DNA from: UBA3871 sp041797745
Lineage (GTDB): Bacteria; Bacillota; Clostridia; Peptostreptococcales; Anaerovoracaceae
Assembly (NCBI GenBank): GCA_041797745.1
Contig: JBHBZU010000047.1
Location: 62,001 to 126,000, forward strand
Direction: 5' to 3'
Length of the DNA: 64,000 nucleotides
Made by a program: the position numbers and the translations under genes. The notes beneath the pieces were generated by a model. The model was not told the DNA's origin. It made no database searches and saw nothing but the letters and a program-made list of their open reading frames with translations. This document shows positions 8,263 through 16,774 of the stretch, piece by piece. Every line of letters starts with the position of its first letter. The stretch's first letter is position 1.

Positions 8263-9000
8263 ATGGATGCAAGACTTAAAGAAATTGTAGATAAATCTAA
8301 AAGAATCGTTTTCTTCGGTGGGGCAGGAGTTTCTACCGAAAGCAATATTCCGGATTTCAGATCGGAGGCGGGACTTTATGCGGCAAAATCTGTTTACGGC
8401 TATGCTCCTGAAACCATACTTTCCCATTCTTTTTTTGTGGAACAGACAAAACTTTTCTTTGACTATTACAAGAAAAATTTAATATATAAAGAGGCGCAGC
8501 CCAATAAAGCACACAGAGCTTTGGCAAAACTGGAAGCAGAGGGAAAACTGAAATCTGTCGTAACCCAAAATATTGACGGTTTACATCAAAAGGCAGGAAG
8601 TAAGACCGTTCGTGAGCTTCATGGTTCCGTACTTAGAAACTATTGCACTAAATGCCATCAGTTCTATGACTTGGAATATGTGTTGGATAAGGATAACTGT
8701 GGCGGCGACGCCTATGGTATCCCACATTGCCAAAAGTGTGGAGCTATAATAAAGCCCGATGTAGTGCTTTATGAAGAATCGCTAGACATGAATACTTGCA
8801 ATAAGGCGGCAGAAGAGATTGCCAATGCGGATTGTCTGATTATAGGAGGAACCAGCTTGACGGTTTATCCCGCGGCAGGATATGTTCGCGAATTTCGCGG
8901 AGACAATTTAGTAGTAATCAACAAGTCACCAACACAGATGGATAAAAATGCCAATTTACTGATTGAGGATGCCATCGGTGAAGTTATGGATTTAGATTAA
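8263..9000 (+). CDS. cobB: SIR2-family NAD-dependent protein deacylase
   Basis: A 245-residue sirtuin that removes acyl groups from lysine using NAD+. Motifs in order: GAGVSTESNIPDFRS (NAD binding), TQNIDGLHQKAGS, the catalytic His in LHGSV, a zinc site CTKC...CQKCG, GGTSLTVYPAA, and a C-terminal VINKS nucleotide contact. All catalytic residues are present. AGGAGG lies 7 bp ahead of the ATG, overlapping the mntP stop. Substrates are likely acetylated metabolic enzymes, as in other bacteria; nothing local identifies them. Confidence 0.92.
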   Translation: MDARLKEIVDKSKRIVFFGGAGVSTESNIPDFRSEAGLYAAKSVYGYAPETILSHSFFVEQTKLFFDYYKKNLIYKEAQPNKAHRALAKLEAEGKLKSVVTQNIDGLHQKAGSKTVRELHGSVLRNYCTKCHQFYDLEYVLDKDNCGGDAYGIPHCQKCGAIIKPDVVLYEESLDMNTCNKAAEEIANADCLIIGGTSLTVYPAAGYVREFRGDNLVVINKSPTQMDKNANLLIEDAIGEVMDLD

Positions 9001-9027
9001 AATGATATAGAGGGAAAAGAGGTAAAT

Positions 9028-9909
9028 ATGAAAATTTTAATTTCAAATGATGATGGAATAAATGCCGAGGGGCTTCGCGTTTTGGCAAAGACACTTTCAA
9101 GGAACCACGAGGTTTATGTGTCTGCACCGGCTTCGCAAATGAGTGCCACAAGTCACAAGATTAGCATGCACAGCAAGCTGTATTTAGAAGAAAGACAGGT
9201 GGAGGGTGCAAAGGAAGCGTGGGCAATTACGGGAACTCCCGCTGACGCGACCAAGATAGGAATGGCTGTTTGTGAGAAGAAAGGTATCGAAATTGACGTT
9301 GTTTTTTCAGGCATAAACCATGGAGGAAATTATGGCTACGACGCCCTTTATTCAGGCACTATCGGTGCAGCAACGGAAGCCAATATTTCCTATAAGCCGG
9401 CAGTTGCCGTTTCGGTAAATTCTCATGAGCCAAAGTATAAATTTGAATATGCGGCTGAATTAGCGGCAAAGATGGCGGATCAGATGGAGGCTACTTTAGA
9501 GCTTTTGCGTAATAAGGGGCTTGAGAAAATAAAAACTCTCTCCGATGTCAACAAACTTTTGGAGGAGTGTCCGGAATTGGACATTGCTATGACGACAATT
9601 CTTACTGTTAAGCCTCGTACTATATCCATAAATGTTCCGGATATTCCGGCGACGGAAATAAAAGGAGTAAAGCCTGCTTCTTTGGGACCTCGTGACTATG
9701 ATAATCTTTTAAAAGAAAGTCAAGACGAAAAAGGAATTTATTTTGAGTATAACGGCACACCGAGGGTATATAAAAAGGGGAACATTTTTGACGGTCAAGA
9801 GATTTCGGCAAATAGCGATGTAATGCTTATGCAAGAGGGTTACGCTACAATTACAGTGCTCGGAACCGATCTCACAGACTGGGAACTTACTGAAAATTGG
9901 GCGGTTTGA
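9028..9909 (+). CDS. surE: 5'/3'-nucleotidase SurE
   Basis: A 293-residue SurE-type phosphatase acting on nucleoside monophosphates. The N-terminal ISNDDGINAEGL metal-binding motif, SAPASQMSATSHKIS, TGTPADATKIG and VFSGINHGGNYGYDALYSGTIGAATEA blocks are all intact. It is about 40 residues longer than the usual ~250, with an extra segment near residues 155-190 (LELLRNKGLEKIKTLSDVNKL). GAGG lies ahead of the ATG. It follows the sirtuin gene by 27 bp and is probably its operon partner. Confidence 0.92.
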   Translation: MKILISNDDGINAEGLRVLAKTLSRNHEVYVSAPASQMSATSHKISMHSKLYLEERQVEGAKEAWAITGTPADATKIGMAVCEKKGIEIDVVFSGINHGGNYGYDALYSGTIGAATEANISYKPAVAVSVNSHEPKYKFEYAAELAAKMADQMEATLELLRNKGLEKIKTLSDVNKLLEECPELDIAMTTILTVKPRTISINVPDIPATEIKGVKPASLGPRDYDNLLKESQDEKGIYFEYNGTPRVYKKGNIFDGQEISANSDVMLMQEGYATITVLGTDLTDWELTENWAV

Positions 9910-10010
9910 CGCCTTAGCATATAGAGAAAACTCATAGGCTTAACAGCACTTCCGCTCGGCTTTTATACAGAATTTATACAAAATGACGTATAGATAAATG
10001 GCAAAAATCC

Positions 10011-10038
10011 TTGAAAGGTCTGTGATGTGTGGTACAAT
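10011..10038 (+). promoter_or_regulatory. SigmaA promoter of thiolase gene
   Basis: TTGAAA (10011-10016), a 16-bp spacer, then TACAAT (10033-10038) with an extended -10 TG. The start site would be near 10045, giving a leader of about 90 nt before the thiolase ATG. Confidence 0.65.
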
Positions 10039-10133
10039 TAAATGGACGCGAGTTCGTAATTAACTGACGGTGTATGCGAAAATTCGTGAATATTTTTTAT
10101 AATTATAAAACATAGTATATAGGAGGATTTAAA

Positions 10134-11312
10134 ATGAGAGAAGTAGTAATCGTAAGTGCTGCAAGAACACCTATCGGATCATTTGGCGGTTCTTTAAAGG
10201 ACGTACCTACAAGAACACTGGGTGCTATCGCAATTAAGGGCGCTATCGAAAGAGCAGGACTGAAACCTGAACAGGTTGACGAAGTAGTTATGGGTTGTGT
10301 ACTCCAGGGCGGACTTGGACAGAACGTGTCCAGACAGATGGCTTTAGATGCAGGACTTCCTGTAGAAGTTCCAACATTCACTATCAATAAGGTTTGCGGC
10401 TCCGGTCTTAGAGCAGTTGAGCTTGCAGCTCAGATTATCAAGGCAGGCGACGCTGATGTTGTAGTTGCCGGCGGTGCAGAAAATATGTCTTCAACAGCAT
10501 ACGCTTTACCAAAGGCTCGTTGGGGAGCAAGAATGGGCAATGCTAACATGATAGATATGATGGTTAACGACGGTCTTTGGGACGCATTCAACAACTATCA
10601 CATGGGCGTTACAGCAGAAAACGTTGCTAAGCAGTGGAACCTTACAAGAGAACAGCTCGATGAGTTTGCAGTTATCTCTCAGGAGAGAGCTGAAGCAGCT
10701 ATCAAGGCAGGAAAGTTTAAGGATGAAATCGTTCCTGTAGAAATTCCACAGAAAAAGGGAGACCCAATCGTATTTGATACAGATGAATACCCTAAGTTCG
10801 GAACTACTATGGACAAGGTTGCTAAATTAAAGCCTGCATTCATTAAAGAGGGTGTTGTAACAGCAGCTAACGCTTCCGGTATCAATGACTCCGGTGCCGC
10901 AGTAGTTGTTATGTCCGCAGATAAGGCAAAGGAACTTGGACTTAAGCCTCTTTGCAAGATTACTTCCTATGCTTCAGGCGGTGTTGACCCTACAATCATG
11001 GGTGTTGGCCCTGTACCTGCAACTAAGAAAGCTCTTGAAAAGGCTAACCTTAAGATTGAAGATATGGATTTAGTAGAAGCTAACGAAGCATTCGCAGCTC
11101 AGTCTTTAGCAGTTCGTAAGGACCTCGGTCTTGACCCTGAAAAGACTAATGTAAACGGTGGCGCTATTGCACTCGGTCACCCAATCGGAGCTTCCGGCTG
11201 CCGTATCCTCATCTCCCTTATTTATGAGATGCAGAAGAGAGAATCCCGTTACGGTCTCGCTACACTTTGTATCGGTGGAGGAATGGGAACAGCTCTTATC
11301 GTAGAAAGATAA
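10134..11312 (+). CDS. thl: Acetyl-CoA acetyltransferase (thiolase)
   Basis: A 392-residue biosynthetic/degradative thiolase interconverting two acetyl-CoA and acetoacetyl-CoA. The nucleophile is in NKVCGSGLRAVELAA (about Cys88). The other catalytic blocks are NEAFAAQSLAV, GGAIALGHPIGASGCRI, and the C-terminal CIGGGMGTALIVE with the second active Cys. Codon choice is strongly biased (AGA, GTA, CTT), like the lysine genes at 44-53 kb, suggesting high expression. Monocistronic, with its own promoter and terminator. In this genome it can supply butyrate synthesis, or cleave acetoacetyl-CoA made by AtoDA from lysine-derived acetoacetate. Confidence 0.95.
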   Translation: MREVVIVSAARTPIGSFGGSLKDVPTRTLGAIAIKGAIERAGLKPEQVDEVVMGCVLQGGLGQNVSRQMALDAGLPVEVPTFTINKVCGSGLRAVELAAQIIKAGDADVVVAGGAENMSSTAYALPKARWGARMGNANMIDMMVNDGLWDAFNNYHMGVTAENVAKQWNLTREQLDEFAVISQERAEAAIKAGKFKDEIVPVEIPQKKGDPIVFDTDEYPKFGTTMDKVAKLKPAFIKEGVVTAANASGINDSGAAVVVMSADKAKELGLKPLCKITSYASGGVDPTIMGVGPVPATKKALEKANLKIEDMDLVEANEAFAAQSLAVRKDLGLDPEKTNVNGGAIALGHPIGASGCRILISLIYEMQKRESRYGLATLCIGGGMGTALIVER

Positions 11313-11344
11313 TTAGAGTATTGTCTCAATATACTAAGAATTTA

Positions 11345-11372
11345 AGCCTCGGAAATTTCTCCGAGGCTTTTT
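11345..11372 (+). terminator. Rho-independent terminator of thl
   Basis: AGCCTCGGA pairs with TCCGAGGCT around a short AAT-type loop and is followed by five T residues. Confidence 0.85.
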
Positions 11373-11384
11373 GTATACAAACTA

Positions 11385-11413
11385 TTGACAGATAGGAGAG
11401 GGAGTGTTAGTAT
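11385..11413 (+). promoter_or_regulatory. SigmaA promoter of uracil permease
   Basis: TTGACA (11385-11390), a 17-bp spacer, then TAGTAT (11408-11413). It lies just ahead of the PyrR attenuator leader. Confidence 0.6.
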
Positions 11414-11430
11414 AACTAATGGTAAAATAA

Positions 11431-11532
11431 ATCTTTAAGCGGGTCCAGAGAGGCCGGCAAGATTGACAATAAGACTGCCTGGGGAAGCTGGGTGGGTTGT
11501 GGGAAGTCTTGCAAAGTTGCAGGACATTTTTT
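11431..11532 (+). promoter_or_regulatory. PyrR-binding pyrimidine attenuator upstream of pyrP
   Basis: The leader starts with the PyrR recognition stem-loop: ATCTTTAA, then GTCCAGAGAGGC and GGCAAGATT (11431-11464), the conserved AGAGAGG loop seen in Bacillus pyr leaders. A terminator hairpin follows (GTC-T-TGCA/TGCA-G-GAC, 11506-11525) with a run of seven T. When UMP-bound PyrR holds the first stem, the terminator would form and block the permease gene. pyrR itself is not in the window. Confidence 0.85.
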
Positions 11533-11584
11533 TATGTAGAAAACCGGTTGTCAATCTTTTCTATAAAAGAAAAGGAGAAATTAA

Positions 11585-12919
11585 ATGAACAACAACGAAG
11601 CAATTTATGACGCAAAACAGTTGGGAGTGCCTAAAGAAATGATATTAGGTCTTCAGCACCTGTTCGCAATGTTTGGCTCTACAGTATTGGTTCCGATTCT
11701 TACAGGACTTAGCGTTTCAGCAACATTGCTTTTCGCAGGACTTGCTACATTATTTATGCACCTGGTAACTAAGAAACAGGTTCCCGTTTTCTTGGGTTCT
11801 TCTTTTGCATTCCTGGGAGGATACTTTGCGGTAATCGCGGCAGGTAAGCAATATGGTCTGACTCAAAGAGAGGCTCTTCCATATGCTTGTGTAGGTGTTG
11901 CCTGTGCAGGTATTTTATACCTGATTCTTTCTTTCATCTGCAAGATGTACGGAAGTAAGAGAGTAATGAGATTTTTCCCACCGGTAGTTACCGGCCCAAT
12001 CATTATCGCTATCGGTTTGAACTTGGCACCCTCTGCTGTAAACAGCTGTCAGACAAACTGGATGATAGCTTTAGTAGCAATCTTCACCATTATCATAGCT
12101 AATATATGGGGTAAGGGAATGATTAAGATTATCCCGATTCTTCTTGGAGTAATAGTGTCCTATGTTGTGGCGGCGGTAAGCGGAAACGTAGATTTCAGCG
12201 GTGTAGCAAAAGCGGCTTGGATTGGAATACCAGTTCAGACGCAGGATACAGTTTTCGGACTCTTTACAAACGGTAACGTTAGCCATTCTCTCTTAATTTC
12301 TTCAGTAGTAACCATTGTACCTATTGCAATCGCAACAATGATGGAACATGTAGGCGATATTTCAGCCATCGGTTCTACTATCGGTAAAAATTTAGTTGAG
12401 GAACCGGGGTTACACAGAACTCTTATAGGAGATGGTGTAGGTACTGCTATTGCCGCTCTCTTCGGAGCTCCTGCAAATACAACCTATGGAGAAAATACAG
12501 GAGTACTTGCTCTCACAAAGGTATATGATCCTGCTGTAATAAGACTGGCGGCGTATTATGCATGTGTTCTCTCTTTCTGCCCTAAATTTGCGGCACTCAT
12601 CGCTGCAATGCCTACTGCAACAGTTGGAGGTGTAAGCCTTATTCTCTATGGAATGATTTCTGCGGTAGGTATCAGAAATATGGTTGAGAACAGCACAGAT
12701 TTCCAGAAGTCCAGAAATGTTATAGTAGCGGCTCTTATTATGGGGCTGGCAATCGGTATAGGATATTCCGAGGCAGGCAGCATTATGCTTGGCTCCGTAA
12801 GCCTTTCAGGTCTGGCGGTTGCTTCTATTGTAGGTATCATAATCAATGCGATACTTCCGGGGGGACGTGCGGAATATATGCCAAACGACAAAAATTCAGG
12901 CTCTCTTGGACAGTATTAA
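11585..12919 (+). CDS. pyrP: Uracil permease (NCS2 family)
   Basis: A 444-residue polytopic symporter of the UraA/PyrP branch of the NCS2 nucleobase transporters, bringing uracil into the cell. Visible signatures include GLQHLFAMFGSTVLVP near residue 22, VPVFLGSSFAFLGG, RFFPPVVTGPIIIAIGL and MMEHVGDISAIG, then GDGVGTAIAALFGAPANTTYGENTGVLALT, which carries the substrate-binding Glu segment. AAGGAG lies ahead of the ATG. Control by the PyrR attenuator just upstream independently supports uracil as substrate. Confidence 0.93.
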   Translation: MNNNEAIYDAKQLGVPKEMILGLQHLFAMFGSTVLVPILTGLSVSATLLFAGLATLFMHLVTKKQVPVFLGSSFAFLGGYFAVIAAGKQYGLTQREALPYACVGVACAGILYLILSFICKMYGSKRVMRFFPPVVTGPIIIAIGLNLAPSAVNSCQTNWMIALVAIFTIIIANIWGKGMIKIIPILLGVIVSYVVAAVSGNVDFSGVAKAAWIGIPVQTQDTVFGLFTNGNVSHSLLISSVVTIVPIAIATMMEHVGDISAIGSTIGKNLVEEPGLHRTLIGDGVGTAIAALFGAPANTTYGENTGVLALTKVYDPAVIRLAAYYACVLSFCPKFAALIAAMPTATVGGVSLILYGMISAVGIRNMVENSTDFQKSRNVIVAALIMGLAIGIGYSEAGSIMLGSVSLSGLAVASIVGIIINAILPGGRAEYMPNDKNSGSLGQY

Positions 12920-12953
12920 TATAAAGTCAAGTGAAAAAATAAAACTGCTAATG

Positions 12954-12993
12954 GCCCGCCCGTTCATTTAAAATGAGCAAGGCGGGCTTATTT
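12954..12993 (+). terminator. Rho-independent terminator of pyrP
   Basis: GCCCGCC (12954-12960) pairs with GGCGGGC (12981-12987) around an inner CATTT/AAATG stem, then TTATTTATT. The rest of the 337-bp spacer to 13257 is A/T-rich, with no other confident element. Confidence 0.8.
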
Positions 12994-13256
12994 ATTACAA
13001 GGTAAAAGGGTAGCAAAAAGAGGCTTATAGGAGAAAAAAGATAGTGAAAAGGATGTAAAAAAATTACGAAAAAACTATGGAAAAGGGAAAACTTTTCTTT
13101 AGTCTTTCCCCGACAGGTTTTTATGGAAAAATTCTAAAATCTTTGATATACTTAAAAACAGAGTAATATTTAGATAATATAAAGTTACAGCTTCAGAAAA
13201 AGTTATAAAAAGTTATTATAAATAAACTTTTGCGCGTTTAAAAACGAGGAGAAAAA

Positions 13257-14351
13257 ATGGGAAGAATTATTAAGGGCTACTGGGATTGCCCTGCCTGTGA
13301 AACCAAAGGAATTGAGGGAAGCCAAAGAGACTGCCCTGCTTGCGGTAAACCACGAGGCGAAAATGTTAAATTTTATATTAAAAATAAACATGAATATCTC
13401 AGCGAAGAGGAAGCCGCTAAAGCTTCCAGAAAAGCGGATTGGTACTGCTCTTTTTGCAGTTCTTTAAATCCGGCAGAATCCACAGAATGTCATAGCTGTG
13501 GTTCCAGCAAAGAAGACAGCGAAAAGAATTATTTCGATCTTCAAAGAGAAAAGAAAGAGCATGACGAAGCTTTAGAAGAAAAGTGGAAACAGACGCCGCA
13601 AAAAGAAGTGCGCAAAAAGAGACCTATCGGCAAAATCATTTTAGGTTTAATAGCGGTATTCATTCTCTTTTCCATTATAAACAGGGTGATTCCGCATAAC
13701 CTTGCCGGTGAAATTGCCAGTGTTGATTGGTCAAGACAGATTAGCATTGAACATTACGAAAATGTGGAAGAAAATGATTGGGAATTACCTAAAGGGGCAA
13801 ATCTTCATGAAAAGAAACAGGAAGTTCATCACTACGATCAGGTGCTTGACCATTATGAAAGCGTAGAAGTTGAAAAGACAAGACTGGTTCAGGACGGATA
13901 TGATACCACCTATGAAACTGTTGATTTAGGAAACGGAAACTTTGAAGAAGTGGCGCACGAGACACCAAGATACGTAACGGAAACATATACGGTATATGAA
14001 AACAAGCCTGTTTATAGAGATGAACCTGTTTACGAGACCAAGTATTATTATGATATTTGGAAATGGATTCCGAGACGCACCGTTGATACCGCCGGTTCAG
14101 ACCATAACCCTGAATGGGGAGAGGTAGAGCTTGGCAATAAGGAGCGTGAGGGCGAGAAGACGGAAAGCTATATGTTCACCGTAACGACTAAAAAAGGCGA
14201 AGCAACTTATACTTTAGCGGAAGACAAGTGGAATCAGATTGATGTAGGAGATGAAGTAATTATCAAGACTAAAGGAAAAAATATTACACTTCTTTCCAAA
14301 GAGAAAACGGAAATTTCTCCGATAGAAAAATATATTGAACCGAAAGAATAG
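13257..14351 (+). CDS. Double zinc-ribbon, single-span membrane protein of unknown function
   Basis: A 364-residue protein with two cytoplasmic zinc-ribbon modules (C11-x2-C14...C26-x2-C29 and C64-x2-C67...C78-x2-C81). A charged linker and one membrane segment (about residues 124-144) follow. The ~220-residue outer domain is rich in Tyr, Glu and His, with repeated HYE/HYD and YE(T/N)KP-like stretches and no cysteine. No signal peptide, so the zinc ribbons should face the cytoplasm. GAGGAG precedes the ATG. It sits alone between pyrP and glnS. The shape suggests a protein that couples something inside to the envelope, but no function is recognised. Confidence 0.75.
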   Translation: MGRIIKGYWDCPACETKGIEGSQRDCPACGKPRGENVKFYIKNKHEYLSEEEAAKASRKADWYCSFCSSLNPAESTECHSCGSSKEDSEKNYFDLQREKKEHDEALEEKWKQTPQKEVRKKRPIGKIILGLIAVFILFSIINRVIPHNLAGEIASVDWSRQISIEHYENVEENDWELPKGANLHEKKQEVHHYDQVLDHYESVEVEKTRLVQDGYDTTYETVDLGNGNFEEVAHETPRYVTETYTVYENKPVYRDEPVYETKYYYDIWKWIPRRTVDTAGSDHNPEWGEVELGNKEREGEKTESYMFTVTTKKGEATYTLAEDKWNQIDVGDEVIIKTKGKNITLLSKEKTEISPIEKYIEPKE

Positions 14352-14407
14352 GCAGTTTCAACCGGAAAAGCCAAGTTAGTAAAAAAGCATAACAAGATAT
14401 AAGATAA

Positions 14408-14436
14408 TTGCCATCATCAGACATTTGTTATAAAAT
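14408..14436 (+). promoter_or_regulatory. SigmaA promoter of glnS
   Basis: TTGCCA (14408-14413), a 17-bp spacer, then TAAAAT (14431-14436). No T-box leader is visible in the 120 bp before glnS. Confidence 0.5.
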
Positions 14437-14471
14437 AGAAGAAATAATTTTAAAAAAAGGAGATTACCATT

Positions 14472-16205
14472 ATGGCTGAAGAACTCAAGACCCCTGTAAG
14501 TGAAGAAGCTGAAAAAACGAATTTTATTTACAACTTTATTAAAGCGGATATTGCAGAGGGCGGTCAATACGAAGGACAAACTGTTCACACTCGATTCCCT
14601 CCGGAGCCAAATGGTTATTTGCATATAGGTCATTGCAAGGCTCTTTGTATTGACTTCGGCATGGCGGAGAGATTTGACGGAATCTGCAATTTAAGAATGG
14701 ATGATACCAACCCTGCCAAAGAAGACACGGAATATGTAGACGCTATTAAGCAGGATATTCACTGGTTGGGATTTGACTGGGAAGACAGATTTTACTATGG
14801 CTCCGACTACTTTGAAAAGGACTATGAATATGCCATTGAACTTATAAAGAAAGGTCTTGCCTATGTTTGTGAGCTTTCTCCGGAAGAGTTCAGAGCCAGC
14901 AGAGGAGATACGGAGCACCCTGCGGTTTCTCCATATAGGGATAGACCTATTGAAGAAAATCTAATGCTCTTTGAAAGAATGAAGAACGGAGAAGTTGAAG
15001 AGGGAAAGATGACTCTTCGTGCGAAGATTGATTTAGAAAGCGGCAACTTCAATATGCGAGATCCTGTTATCTATCGTATCCGTTTCATCAACCATCACCG
15101 TCAGGGAACAAAATGGTGCATTTTCCCAATGTATGACTTTGCTCATCCTATTCAGGACGCACTGGAGGGGATTACTCACTCCCTTTGTTCATTGGAGTAT
15201 GAGGAACACCGTCCGCTTTATGATTGGGTTGTAAATAATGTATCCATCCCATACCACAAGCCGCGCCAGATTGAATTTGCAAGACTTGGAATAGACCATA
15301 CTGTTATGAGTAAGAGAAAGCTTCGCCAGCTAGTTGAAGAAAACTATGTCAGCGGATGGGATGATCCACGTATGCCTACTCTATGCGGTTTGAGACGTCG
15401 TGGCTATACAGCTGCATCCATAAGAACTTTCTGCGATTCCATCGGTGTTGCAAAATCTTCTGCAATTATTGAATTTGCTGAATTGGAAAGATGTTTAAGA
15501 GATGACCTTAACAATGTGGCAGAGAGAACTATGGCTGTTATTAACCCTGTTAAGCTTACGGTAACTAACTACCCTGAGGGTCAGATTGAGACCTTTGAGG
15601 TTGAAAATAATCCGGTAAATTCTGAACAAGGCTCCCACGAAATTACATTTAGCCGCCATCTTTGGATGGAAGCTGATGACTTCATGGAAAACCCTATTCC
15701 TAAATACAAGAGAATGTATCCGGGCAATGAAGTTCGTCTTAAGGGAACTTATCTTGTAACCTGCACAGGTTGCGTTAAGGATGAAGATGGAAATGTAACA
15801 GAGGTTCTCTGTGAATATGATCCGGAGTCTCGCGGCGGAAATCCTGCGGATGGTCGCAAGGTTAAGGGAGCAACTATCCACTGGGTAGATTCCAATAACT
15901 GTGTTGACGCAGAAGTTCGTCAGTATGACAATCTTTTCTTGGATGCACAGCCGGATGGCCCTGATAAGAATTTCTTAGAATGTATGAATCCTGAGAGCTT
16001 GGTAGTTCTCCAAAATTGTAAAGTGGAAAAGAGAATGGTCGAAGTTGCTGAAGCCTATGACCGTCAAGAAAACCGTACAGGAGTAAATGCTCCTACTTTC
16101 CAGTTTATGCGTGTTGGCTTCTTCTGCTTGGACAATAAAGACAGCCGAGCAGATCATCTTGTCTTTAACAGAAGTGTTTCTTTAAAAGATGGTTTCAAAA
16201 AATAG
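14472..16205 (+). CDS. glnS: Glutaminyl-tRNA synthetase
   Basis: A 577-residue class I synthetase that charges tRNA-Gln directly. The class I signature is PPEPNGYLHIGHCKAL (about residues 39-54) and the KMSKS-equivalent is VMSKRKL near residue 277. The C-terminal beta-barrel anticodon domains are present, ending normally in FNRSVSLKDGFKK. AAAAAGGAG precedes the ATG. Many Clostridia instead use GatCAB transamidation; a direct glutaminyl-tRNA synthetase is common in some lineages only. Monocistronic with its own promoter and terminator. Confidence 0.96.
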   Translation: MAEELKTPVSEEAEKTNFIYNFIKADIAEGGQYEGQTVHTRFPPEPNGYLHIGHCKALCIDFGMAERFDGICNLRMDDTNPAKEDTEYVDAIKQDIHWLGFDWEDRFYYGSDYFEKDYEYAIELIKKGLAYVCELSPEEFRASRGDTEHPAVSPYRDRPIEENLMLFERMKNGEVEEGKMTLRAKIDLESGNFNMRDPVIYRIRFINHHRQGTKWCIFPMYDFAHPIQDALEGITHSLCSLEYEEHRPLYDWVVNNVSIPYHKPRQIEFARLGIDHTVMSKRKLRQLVEENYVSGWDDPRMPTLCGLRRRGYTAASIRTFCDSIGVAKSSAIIEFAELERCLRDDLNNVAERTMAVINPVKLTVTNYPEGQIETFEVENNPVNSEQGSHEITFSRHLWMEADDFMENPIPKYKRMYPGNEVRLKGTYLVTCTGCVKDEDGNVTEVLCEYDPESRGGNPADGRKVKGATIHWVDSNNCVDAEVRQYDNLFLDAQPDGPDKNFLECMNPESLVVLQNCKVEKRMVEVAEAYDRQENRTGVNAPTFQFMRVGFFCLDNKDSRADHLVFNRSVSLKDGFKK

Positions 16206-16222
16206 ACAATATTATTACAATT

Positions 16223-16254
16223 TAGTGCGTTACACCCTGTACCGCACTTTTTTG
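16223..16254 (+). terminator. Rho-independent terminator of glnS
   Basis: AGTGCG (16224-16229) pairs with CGCACT (16243-16248), with inner TTA/TA pairing, followed by six T. Confidence 0.75.
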
Positions 16255-16330
16255 TTGTCTTTAATCTGTCCTTGGTGTACCATTAAAGGTGGGAAACCCT
16301 GCGATTAAATTTGTCGGAAAGGTAGATAAT

Positions 16331-16774
16331 ATGATATCCAAGTTTATGGGAATTGTAGAAATAGGTGCAGCGTTTTATTTCATATTCAGCGTTGCAACTC
16401 ATACTGCTACCACCGGAGATTATCTGATATTTCTGATGGTTACCCTGCTGTTTTGTATGACCATAGCAAGAGGCGCTTCGGAGAGGCGAAGGGTTCATGG
16501 CGAGCTTAGCAAAGCCAAGGCAAGAGCTAACTATGACCGCAGGAGATATGACCGTATGCGAAAAGAGCTGGAGGAGATGGACGAAGAAGAGTATGCTACT
16601 CATCCTATTAACGCTCAAGAGTTCGCTGCAAAAATAATTAGAGGAGAGGCGAGTCTGGATGAAATTCCGAATAGCAGAAGTCGTGCGGAAATGGAATACG
16701 CAGAGGCTCACCCTGAAGAAATCGAAAACAGGAAAAAGGAAAATAGAGATATAGTAGGAGGAGAAGAGAGATGA
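16331..16774 (+). CDS. Small membrane protein with charged C-terminal tail, unknown function
   Basis: 147 residues from this start. The frame is open from a GTG at 16289, but GGAAAGG sits 8 bp before the ATG at 16331 while nothing suitable precedes the GTG, so the later start is preferred. Two hydrophobic segments (GIVEIGAAFYFIFSVAT and YLIFLMVTLLFCMTIARG) are followed by a long Arg/Glu-rich tail likely to be helical (AKARANYDRRRYDRMRKELEEMDEEE). It overlaps the next gene by 4 bp (ATGA), so it is translationally coupled to the first SLH protein and may act at the envelope with it. No family recognised. Confidence 0.65.
   Translation: MISKFMGIVEIGAAFYFIFSVATHTATTGDYLIFLMVTLLFCMTIARGASERRRVHGELSKAKARANYDRRRYDRMRKELEEMDEEEYATHPINAQEFAAKIIRGEASLDEIPNSRSRAEMEYAEAHPEEIENRKKENRDIVGGEER

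Noticed and set aside
9994..10020. Possible sigma-54 promoter before the thiolase gene (TGGCAAAAATCC...TTGAAA)
   Set aside because: The -24 GG and a -12 GC are not 12 bp apart; a sigmaA promoter overlaps instead.
16289..16330. GTG start for the small membrane protein before the SLH genes
   Set aside because: No ribosome site; the ATG at 16331 has GGAAAGG at the right distance.
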